Source: Herminiimonas sp. (GTDB lineage Bacteria; Pseudomonadota; Gammaproteobacteria; Burkholderiales; Burkholderiaceae). From it: a stretch of 21,703 nucleotides of DNA. This document shows positions 8,581-15,389 of the stretch, piece by piece (position 1 is the stretch's first letter; the number at the start of each line of letters is the position of its first letter). A program made the position numbers and the translations under genes. Below the pieces are notes generated by a model. That model was not told where the DNA came from. It saw nothing but the letters and a program-made list of their open reading frames with translations, and did not search any database. Location: positions 1 through 21,703 of the forward strand of contig JACMQD010000096.1 of the NCBI GenBank assembly GCA_014377155.1, in the 5' to 3' direction.

Positions 8581-11500
8581 ATCTGTTGAATGTCAGCGAT
8601 CACGCAATTGCGCCCGGCTGCCTTGGCCGCATACAAGCCACGGTCGGCGGATGCGATCAGCTCTGCCATACTGGCGTGTGCATTACCGAGGTCACTTGCC
8701 ACACCGATACTGGCGGTGATCGGATGACGGATTTCGCCGATTTGCATAACAATCTGCGCGACCGCGCCGCGAACGTGTTCGGCAAAGGCCATCGCCTGCG
8801 ACATATCCGTATCCGGCAGGATCATGGCAAACTCCTCGCCGCCGTAACGTGCAACGAAGTCGGCACTGCGTTGACACTGGGCGTTCAACGCGGCGCCCAT
8901 CTGCCGCAGGCAGGCATCGCCGACCGGATGACCAAAAGTGTCGTTGACCCGTTTGAAATGGTCGATGTCGATAATCAGTAACGATACTGGCTTCCGATTG
9001 CGGCGGCCACGCCCGAGTTCCGCTTGCAGGCGCTCATCGAAGGCACGTCGGTTGGCCACGCCGGTCAGCTCATCACGCAGCGACAGGGTTTTCAGTTCTG
9101 CCGTGCGCGCGGCGACCCGCTCTTCCATATCGGCATACAGGCGGGCATTTTCGATCGAAATCGCCGCTTGCGACGCCAGCAAATGCAGTACTTCCAGGCG
9201 ACCTTCGGTGAATGCACCGGACACAGCGTTGTTTTCCAGGTAAAGCATGCCCGTCAGTTCGCCGTGGTGCAGGATCGGCAGGGTCAACAGCGAACGCGGC
9301 CGGTGGCGTTGCACGTACGGGTCGCCGGCGACCAGCTTTTCCTTCAATGCCTCATGAATCACGATGCTTTCCTTGGTACGGGCGATGTAGTGCACCAGCG
9401 ATAGCGGCAACGGCGTGTCGTCCTGCGGCAACGCATCGAGCGCGACCGATTGCAGGACGGTGGCGTCGGCTTGTCCATCGGATTTTTCCGCTTCCAGAAA
9501 CCAGTCCTGGTCTTTCTTTAGTAACAGGACGCCGCGTTGTGCACCAGCGCTTTCCATCACCACTTGCATCAGGCGCTTGAGCAGGGGCGCCAGCACGATT
9601 TCCTGTGACAACGCTTGCGACGCTTTCATGACTGAAGCAAAGTCGAGCATGCCCGAGGTGCTGGCGTTGGTCATGGAAACCGTTTCCGTCGCGCGGGCAA
9701 AGGAGGCATGGGCCGTTGGCGCCTGCTCGCCGAGCCATTGCGGATAGCGAGCGTCCATATCGCGAACTTTTGCGACAGCGCCCCAGCGGCGATAGCCGTG
9801 CTGGGCGTCCCTGAGGTATGTCATTGCTACTGATTCGATGCCTTGCTCCAGATAGTGCTCACCCGCCAATTCCTTTGCAAGCGCTTCTTCATGCAGGAAG
9901 TTGCTCTCTCCAGCAAGTCGTATCGCCTGTTCATAAGCACGATTGGCTTTCGCGATTTGGCCGAGTCGACGCGCCTGTTCGGCTTCGATCAGATGGCATT
10001 TGTGCAGAAAATTCTCTGGCGCATGTTGTGCCCAATGCCGCAACTTTTTCTGGTTTTTGGCTATTTTGCACAACATGCTGCGCCTATCGACACTCGGAGC
10101 TTCCCGCAATAACGCCAGCCTGATCAGCGAGTCGTAAAAGCAAAACACACCGATGCCGAAAAATCCAGAAATCGGATCGATGTAGCGCTCGGCCAGGACG
10201 GAATTGAGTAACGCTTGTCGATAATCCCGAAATAGATAAGACAAAAAAAGCTTGGTGCCGAAGAGTTTGCACATGAGGGTACGATCATCATCCCTCAGCT
10301 CAAGATCATGCATTTGAGTCTTGTTGCAAATGTCACCCTCCAGAATTTTAGGATCAGGTGCTTTACCCCTTAAATTGTGCAGGCATTGCCAGAGAATCCT
10401 AACCGCGTTGAATACCGCTGGTCGCTGCATCTGGGCAATTGCAGAACAATAATCAGCGGTTTGTTTTTCCAGCTCCGCAAGTGAGTTTCCACAATAGAAC
10501 GAATAGTAGGAAAAAAGCATTGCATGGTTCGCCGCGAACTCCAGCTCACCTAGTTCCCTCCCACCTAGATACCCTTGATGTAATGCTTCGAGCGTGTCGC
10601 ACAATGGAAATTTCCATGGCCGTACCAGCCCGTGCACAATCCACATGGCCCTGCATTTGAACAGCGACATCTCGGCCCGTTCAAGCAGTTTGAGTGCCAC
10701 ATCCCCGTATTGCAAACCTTCTTCGATTTTATCCGGACGGCCAATAAGGACAACGCCGTATAACGAATAGGTAGATGTATTGGCCGGAGAATTTCCGTAA
10801 CGCAATGCCAATTGAATCCCTGTAAACAACAAAATCGGTACATATCTTGGCATTGCGTAATAGGCGGCAGCACAAGTTATCAGCAAAATTTCGCCAACTG
10901 CTAACTGATGCGGATCAGTCCGGTCGGGCAGGTCTAAAAGGCTTCCGATCTTCCTACCCGCAAGGGCCAGTTCCATTTGCTTCATACTTTCCGAAGTATG
11001 TGAGCGCGTTGGTTTTTTGGGAAGTGGCCTGCCTAACAGTTCCAAGGTCTTCAAGCCGTGGCGAAGCGCGTCCAGAAATTTACTTTCGGATATGTACGCT
11101 TGTATGCAGATTGCATGCAACTTCACCTGATCCAGCAAGGTAGCGGCGTGGCGCAATGCACTTGTGATGTATTGTTCCAGCTGAACCGGATCGGCACTCA
11201 GATACGCCGCTTCCGCGGCTTCAAGATGCAGCGCAAACATCAAGTCATACTGGCTCTGCCAATCCGTTTCATCGAGTAGTTTCAGCGCCGTCTCTAGATA
11301 CATCAAGGCCGGCTTGTAGGCTACCGATGCCTTGGCGCGCCGTGCCGCCGTCAGGTTCAGGTGCGCCAGATGACTGCGTTCGACGTGGTCGGTCATCAGC
11401 CCGCGCCCCAGATTCAGATGGTTCGCCAGATCGAAGAGTAAATCCTGCTGCTCAACCTGCGAATACGTCGCCAGCCACAATCTGCCGATGGCAAGATGCA

Positions 11501-13610
11501 TGGCCGCCTTTTCGGCATCGCTGCTCAGCAGGTTCGCCGCCTGGTGCACCCGGTCGTGCAGGAACCGGTAGCGCGGCAGTAGGCTGCTCTCACCGGCGCT
11601 GGCCGATTGATCCGCATACCGGTAGTGGTCGTCCAGCGGGATGATGACTTCTTCCTGCAAGGCTTCCCATAAACGTCGCGCCGTCTCGGCCTCGGCCAGG
11701 CCGCACACGGCCGCCAGCATGTGTAAATCGAAGGTGTTGCCCAGACATGCCGCACCTTGCAGAACCTGCTGGGTGGTCAGCGGCAGCTTATGCAGTTTCG
11801 CCACCATCAGCTCGACGATGTTGTCCGTGATGCCGGCTTTGCGCACGTTGCCGATATCCCACAGCCAGCCACCCTGCGTCGGGTCGGGCCGCACAATCAT
11901 CTGGTCGACCAGCGCCGCGAGGAACTGGTTCAGGAAGAACGGATTGCCTTCGGTCTTGGCCAGACACAATTGCGCCAGTTCGTCGATTTGCGCCGGGCTG
12001 GCATGCAGCGTGTCGCACAGCAGGTGATTGACCTCCTTGAGACTAAGCGGCGGCAGCGTCACAGTGTGCACCGCCACGCCATTTTTTTCCAGCTCGTCGA
12101 GCGTCAGGCGCAGCGCATGGGCTGGCGTGATTTCATTGTCTCGATACGCGCCGATCAGCAGCAAGTGCGGCATGGCCGGCGCCCGCAGCAGCAGCGACAT
12201 CAATTGCAGAGACGGCAGATCGGCCCACTGCAGGTCGTCCAGAAACAGTACCAGCGGATGCTCGGCGCTGGCGAAGGTGCCGACGAAGTTGCGGAACTCC
12301 TGGTTAAAGCGATTCTGCGCCTGCGCCGCCGGCAGTTCGAGCACCGCCGGTTGCGCACCGATCAGCAGTTCCAATGTTGGAATGACGTTGATGATGACTT
12401 GCGCATTGTTGCCCAGCGCGTCCAGAATCCGCTCTTTCCACAGCGCGACCACGGCGTCGCCGCGGGTCAGCAGCTGCTGGATCAGTTCCTTGAAAGCCTG
12501 GCTCACCGACGCATAAGGAATGTCGCGCTTGAACTGGTCGAATTTGCCTTCGATAAAAATGCCGCGATTTTGTGTGATCGGCTTCTGGATCTCGTGCACC
12601 AGCGCCGATTTGCCCACGCCCGAATAGCCTGCCACCAGCAACAGCTCGGCCGGTCCGCGGCTGGCACGATCAAAGACCTCCAGCAAAGTCGCGATCTGTG
12701 TTTCACGGCCGTACAACTTTTGCGAAATCTGCAGGCGTCCCGAAAAATCATGCCGGCTCAGCGGAAACGGCGCAATCACGCCGCTGTCGCTCAACGTATC
12801 CAGACAGGTCTGCAAGTCGGCCTGCAAGCCGGCCGCACTTTGATAGCGCTCTTCCGCAGTCTTGCCCATCAGCTTGGCGATGATCGCCGAGACCATCGGG
12901 GCAATGCCGGGCCTGAGTTGTTCGATCGGCGCCGGCACGCGGGCGATGTGCGCATGCACAAGTTCCAGCGCGTCGCCAGAGACAAACGGCAACTGACCGC
13001 TCAGCATTTCATAGAACATCACGCCCAGGCTATAGAAATCGGTCCGATAGTCGATGGCCCGGTTCATGCGGCCAGTCTGCTCGGGCGAAATGTACGACAG
13101 CGTACCTTCGAGACGGTCGGGATTGCGCACTTCCGGCACCTCACGCGTCAGCTCGGTGGCAATACCGAGGTCGATCAGCTTGACCTGACCGCTGCGGCGG
13201 TTCCAGACCACATTAGCCGGATTGATATCCTTGTGCATGATGTGCCGGCCATGCAACTGCGCCAGGCCAGCAGTGATGTGCACTGCCAGCTGAAGCCATT
13301 CGGCCAGTGGCAGCGCCGCATTCAGGTTCAGGTTGTTAAGCGACGTACCGCCGAAATCTTCGACGATCATGACCTGCATCTTGTGATGGCATTCCATGCT
13401 GTAGGCGGCAAGAATGCCATCGGCATGCAGCTTGCGCATGAGATCGTATTCCTGCTGGAACCGCGCACGCTTTTCCGGGGACGGAAAATCCTCGTTCATG
13501 ACCTTGAATATCACCGGCACGTCGTCAGCCAGGCGCCGGCCGCGATAGATGCGGGACTGGCGGCTTTCGTACAGCAATCCAGCTATCGAGTAGCCTGACA
13601 GAAAAATCAT
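8565..13610 (-). CDS. Ser/Thr kinase-ATPase-TPR-GAF-GGDEF megaprotein (first gene of the pair)
   Basis: This 1681-residue protein is a full-length paralogue of the next gene, colinear with it throughout. The kinase-like domain (about 5-273) has K36, HKD with D128, N133, DLG with D147 and SPEQ. The P-loop ATPase has Walker A GYSGVGKS (328-335) and Walker B FLDDLQWAD (about 456-464). A long helical region precedes GAF (about 1328-1490) and GGDEF (1510-1675) with GGEEF (1590-1594) and RSAD I-site (1581-1584). By hand I counted about 112 identities in 160 aligned GGDEF positions between the paralogues. The central helical segment is more divergent and visibly AT-richer (see findings). The start ATG (13608-13610) follows AAGGGTAGG, which is loosely spaced. 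This is the promoter-proximal gene of a two-gene operon, and its stop TGA overlaps the next ATG. In well-known relatives the C-terminus is a histidine kinase, whereas here it is a diguanylate cyclase. Function beyond c-di-GMP synthesis is unknown. Confidence 0.9.
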   Translation of the reverse strand: MIFLSGYSIAGLLYESRQSRIYRGRRLADDVPVIFKVMNEDFPSPEKRARFQQEYDLMRKLHADGILAAYSMECHHKMQVMIVEDFGGTSLNNLNLNAALPLAEWLQLAVHITAGLAQLHGRHIMHKDINPANVVWNRRSGQVKLIDLGIATELTREVPEVRNPDRLEGTLSYISPEQTGRMNRAIDYRTDFYSLGVMFYEMLSGQLPFVSGDALELVHAHIARVPAPIEQLRPGIAPMVSAIIAKLMGKTAEERYQSAAGLQADLQTCLDTLSDSGVIAPFPLSRHDFSGRLQISQKLYGRETQIATLLEVFDRASRGPAELLLVAGYSGVGKSALVHEIQKPITQNRGIFIEGKFDQFKRDIPYASVSQAFKELIQQLLTRGDAVVALWKERILDALGNNAQVIINVIPTLELLIGAQPAVLELPAAQAQNRFNQEFRNFVGTFASAEHPLVLFLDDLQWADLPSLQLMSLLLRAPAMPHLLLIGAYRDNEITPAHALRLTLDELEKNGVAVHTVTLPPLSLKEVNHLLCDTLHASPAQIDELAQLCLAKTEGNPFFLNQFLAALVDQMIVRPDPTQGGWLWDIGNVRKAGITDNIVELMVAKLHKLPLTTQQVLQGAACLGNTFDLHMLAAVCGLAEAETARRLWEALQEEVIIPLDDHYRYADQSASAGESSLLPRYRFLHDRVHQAANLLSSDAEKAAMHLAIGRLWLATYSQVEQQDLLFDLANHLNLGRGLMTDHVERSHLAHLNLTAARRAKASVAYKPALMYLETALKLLDETDWQSQYDLMFALHLEAAEAAYLSADPVQLEQYITSALRHAATLLDQVKLHAICIQAYISESKFLDALRHGLKTLELLGRPLPKKPTRSHTSESMKQMELALAGRKIGSLLDLPDRTDPHQLAVGEILLITCAAAYYAMPRYVPILLFTGIQLALRYGNSPANTSTYSLYGVVLIGRPDKIEEGLQYGDVALKLLERAEMSLFKCRAMWIVHGLVRPWKFPLCDTLEALHQGYLGGRELGELEFAANHAMLFSYYSFYCGNSLAELEKQTADYCSAIAQMQRPAVFNAVRILWQCLHNLRGKAPDPKILEGDICNKTQMHDLELRDDDRTLMCKLFGTKLFLSYLFRDYRQALLNSVLAERYIDPISGFFGIGVFCFYDSLIRLALLREAPSVDRRSMLCKIAKNQKKLRHWAQHAPENFLHKCHLIEAEQARRLGQIAKANRAYEQAIRLAGESNFLHEEALAKELAGEHYLEQGIESVAMTYLRDAQHGYRRWGAVAKVRDMDARYPQWLGEQAPTAHASFARATETVSMTNASTSGMLDFASVMKASQALSQEIVLAPLLKRLMQVVMESAGAQRGVLLLKKDQDWFLEAEKSDGQADATVLQSVALDALPQDDTPLPLSLVHYIARTKESIVIHEALKEKLVAGDPYVQRHRPRSLLTLPILHHGELTGMLYLENNAVSGAFTEGRLEVLHLLASQAAISIENARLYADMEERVAARTAELKTLSLRDELTGVANRRAFDERLQAELGRGRRNRKPVSLLIIDIDHFKRVNDTFGHPVGDACLRQMGAALNAQCQRSADFVARYGGEEFAMILPDTDMSQAMAFAEHVRGAVAQIVMQIGEIRHPITASIGVASDLGNAHASMAELIASADRGLYAAKAAGRNCVIADIQQIEVTT

Positions 13611-13866
13611 GAGCGACCTACCCTTCTGAAGCGATGTTTAGTCGCAGGTCAATGCGAGTACGATTGAATACGCAGGGATTTTTTGCCCTAATGACGCGGC
13701 AGTCGCATTTATTGCCGAACGGTAACGGGCAGATTGTAACCGACATCGCACGCAGTAAGCGTGGTAGAAACGGCACCAAATACTTAAGTATGTATTGTCA
13801 GAAAGACAGGGCGGAAGATGCTTTGATCCGGGGATAAAGCGGTGTGGCAATCAATGGCTTACAAAC
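13611..13866. other. Upstream region of the megaprotein operon
   Basis: This stretch separates the operon start from the next possible gene. It holds a perfect 12-bp palindrome, ATACTTAAGTAT, at 13780-13791, about 170 bases before the operon start. It also holds a TACAAT hexamer on the minus strand (13733-13738) that resembles a -10 box but lacks a convincing -35 at normal spacing. I see no coding frame with recognisable motifs here. Confidence 0.35.
13780..13791. repeat. Palindrome ATACTTAAGTAT upstream of the megaprotein operon
   Basis: This is a perfect 12-bp inverted repeat with no spacer, in noncoding DNA. It is AT-rich against a GC-rich background and has the form of a dimeric regulator site. 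The regulator is unknown. Confidence 0.4.
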
Positions 13867-14082
13867 ATGAAAACTGCAGTGCAGGTCAAGCAGAAGATGG
13901 CGAAATTCGGGCGGGGCGATGAGAAAATCCACTACTACGTGGGCGCGAAGGTTGTCCCACGCCTGCCTGTATGCGTGAGCCTCGACGGCAACGCGAGTGC
14001 CGCTCAAGAAATCAAAATTAGTGAAGACGACTTTCGCCGTCATCCTCGATCTCGCCGCTGTCCCTCGCCCAATCCTCAATAG
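13867..14082 (+). CDS. Possible small ORF, 71 residues, unrecognised
   Basis: This frame starts at ATG 13867 and encodes a small, mostly hydrophilic polypeptide. It includes KMAKFGRGDEKIHYYVGAKV and later EIKISEDDFRR. The codons are GC-rich at the third position, as in genuine genes here, and the composition looks protein-like until it enters the antisense overlap. Against it, there is no Shine-Dalgarno before the ATG. The last 65 bases also overlap the convergent 138-residue gene, and the tail there (RSRRCPSPNPQ) looks like antisense translation. It may be a real small gene, a truncated remnant or chance. I assign no function. Confidence 0.25.
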   Translation: MKTAVQVKQKMAKFGRGDEKIHYYVGAKVVPRLPVCVSLDGNASAAQEIKISEDDFRRHPRSRRCPSPNPQ

Positions 14083-14434
14083 CGAGCGGTTCACGGCACA
14101 AGTCCCAGATCATCGACCGGTACTCGACAGAAAACCATTCATGGAACAACAGGATCGAGCGTTCTTCCGGCCATTTGGTTTCGTCGACGACCCACGCGCC
14201 TAGCATGTGATCGAAGAGCATCGGCCACCGGTTGTCGAACCAATGCCGCGCATCGTGTGCATCCATTTTTTCGGGAATGAGGAAAACATCGCCGTCGGCA
14301 TTGACCAGTTCCAGCGTCACGTCGGCCATGGCGTCGGGCTCCACTTGTTGCAACCAGTCGACGAATGGTTGCTTACAGCGCACCAGCATCAGACTGCGGT
14401 TGATGGTGCAACTCGGCATATCAATCTTGTGCAT
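14018..14434 (-). CDS. Conserved-looking hypothetical protein, 138 residues
   Basis: This is a small acidic protein of unknown function. Its N-terminus is INRSLMLVRCKQPFVDWL. The middle has DVTLELVNADGDVFLIPE, followed by aromatic-rich helices (HWFDNRWPMLFDHML and LFHEWFSVEYRSMIWDL), and the tail is acidic. I recall similar short hypothetical proteins in Proteobacteria but can name no domain. There is no signal peptide or membrane segment. The start ATG (14432-14434) is preceded by GAGGAG with about five bases of spacing. An ATG five bases further upstream opens a frame that stops after five codons, so it is not the start. Met6 is an alternative. A TAGAAT hexamer on the minus strand at 14504-14509 could be its -10 box, without a good -35. 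It appears monocistronic, between the tRNA and the megaprotein operon. Confidence 0.75.
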   Translation of the reverse strand: MHKIDMPSCTINRSLMLVRCKQPFVDWLQQVEPDAMADVTLELVNADGDVFLIPEKMDAHDARHWFDNRWPMLFDHMLGAWVVDETKWPEERSILLFHEWFSVEYRSMIWDLCREPLAIEDWARDSGEIEDDGESRLH

Positions 14435-14535
14435 GCATTCTCCTCAACAAGCGCGAAATGGAATTCTGAACTCGATCGGGCGCGGCGCGCTTGACCCATT
14501 ACGATTCTAGTAGGTTCGGGGCAGGGATGCACTGC

Positions 14536-14562
14536 AGATCGCACCAATTGGCGATCTTTTTT
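14536..14562 (+). terminator. Orphan intrinsic terminator pointing in the plus direction
   Basis: AGATCGC (14536-14542) and GCGATCT (14551-14557) form a 7-bp stem, followed by six T residues (14557-14562). It fits a factor-independent terminator for plus-strand transcripts, but the only upstream gene lies on the minus strand. It may end an unannotated small transcript, block antisense reading, or be a relic. Confidence 0.5.
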
Positions 14563-14669
14563 GATGGAATGCGGGGAGAATCAAAGTGAACGTGCTTGAA
14601 GGAAATTAATTGGCAGTTAAATCAGGACATGTACCCTCTGCAACAAAGTAAAAAGGCAGCAATAAAGAA

Positions 14670-14700
14670 AAAAGCCCTTGAACTGGGTTCAAGGGCTTTT
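14670..14700 (-). terminator. Intrinsic terminator of tRNA-Ser(GCU)
   Basis: The arms AAAAGCCCTTGAAC (14670-14683) and GTTCAAGGGCTTTT (14687-14700) form a long stem with a very small loop. On the minus strand it is followed by a run of T. It begins six bases beyond the CCA end of the tRNA. The stem is nearly symmetric and is flanked by T-runs on both strands, so it could act in both directions. Confidence 0.9.
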
Positions 14701-14706
14701 GATCTT

Positions 14707-14800
14707 TGGCGGAGATGGTGAGATTCGAACTCACGATACAGGTTTAAGCCCATATGCTTCCTTAGCAGGGAAGTGCCTTCGGCCACTCGGCCACATCTCC
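14707..14800 (-). tRNA. tRNA-Ser(GCU) with encoded CCA
   Basis: The acceptor stem pairs GGAGATG with CATCTCC, the discriminator base is G, and CCA is encoded (94 bases with CCA). The anticodon arm is CTTCC, loop CTGCTAA, GGAAG, giving anticodon GCU, which reads AGC and AGU codons. A long variable arm (GCATATGGGCTTAAACCTGTATC region) marks it as a class II tRNA. The T arm GTGAG-TTCGAAT-CTCAC is intact. It lies downstream of lysC on the same strand, with its own promoter and terminator. Confidence 0.97.
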
Positions 14801-14841
14801 ACACGCAAGATGAAACAATCTTCATCTCAGCTAAGCAACGC

Positions 14842-14870
14842 ATGATATCTTTTCGCGCCAGGTTGGTCAA
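14842..14870 (-). promoter_or_regulatory. Sigma70 promoter of tRNA-Ser(GCU)
   Basis: On the minus strand, TTGACC (14865-14870) and TATCAT (14842-14847) are separated by exactly 17 bases. The bases after the -10 (GCGTTGC) are GC-rich, as in stringently controlled stable-RNA promoters. The predicted start is near 14835, leaving a leader of about 35 bases. That leader contains a 7-bp hairpin (AGATGAA 14808-14814 with TTCATCT 14821-14827). The promoter lies just downstream of the lysC stop, and no terminator separates the two. Confidence 0.75.
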
Positions 14871-14903
14871 CCATGCGATCGACGGCGAGAGGCTTTATTG
14901 CTG

Positions 14904-15389
14904 CTAACAGGGTTTTTCGAGATCGAAAGCTTTGTGCAGCGCCCGGACGGCGAGCTCCATGTACTTTTCGTCGATCAGGACCGAAATCTTGATTTCGGAG
15001 GTAGAAATCATCTTGATATTGATTCCCTCTTCCGACAACGTGCGAAACATTTGCGACGCGATGCCGACATGGCTGCGCATACCAACGCCGACCACCGATA
15101 CTTTCGATACTTTGGTGTCGCCGGTGATCGATGCTGCGGAGATCCGGTCCCTGACGTTTGCGTCGAGCACTTCCATCGACTTGGCATACTCGCCGCGTGG
15201 AACCGTGAAAGTAAAATCGGTCTTGCCGTCGACAGACTGATTTTGGATGATCATGTCGACTTCGATGTTGGCATCAGCGATCGCGCCGAGGATCTGATAA
15301 GCAATTCCCGGAGTGTCGGGCACGCCCAGGACAGTGATCTTCGCTTCGTCGCGATTAAATGCGATGCCGGTGATGGCGGCTTGTTCCAT
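14904..15389 (-). CDS. Possible lysC beta subunit from an in-frame internal start
   Basis: An ATG at 15387-15389 (Met257 of LysC, MEQAAITGIAF) is preceded on the minus strand by GAGGAAG (15398-15404), with an eight-base spacer. That is a better ribosome site than the one before the main start. The product would be 161 residues and contain both ACT domains. Aspartate kinases of Bacillus subtilis (AKII), Corynebacterium and Thermus make such a beta subunit from the same gene and assemble alpha2beta2 enzymes that bind the inhibitory amino acids. Use of the start here is inference from position, homology and the ribosome site. Confidence 0.5.
   Translation of the reverse strand: MEQAAITGIAFNRDEAKITVLGVPDTPGIAYQILGAIADANIEVDMIIQNQSVDGKTDFTFTVPRGEYAKSMEVLDANVRDRISAASITGDTKVSKVSVVGVGMRSHVGIASQMFRTLSEEGINIKMISTSEIKISVLIDEKYMELAVRALHKAFDLEKPC

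Noticed and set aside
11757..13598. A 613-codon plus-strand open frame
   Set aside because: It lies wholly antisense to the kinase and ATPase parts of the first megaprotein. It has no motif and is rich in His/Arg/Gln. Long antisense frames are expected opposite GC-rich genes.
14575..14615. Short GTG-started peptide MNVLEGN with an upstream GGGGAGA
   Set aside because: Seven codons ending in TAA between two terminators, with no gene following for it to control. A ribosome-site-like run can arise by chance.
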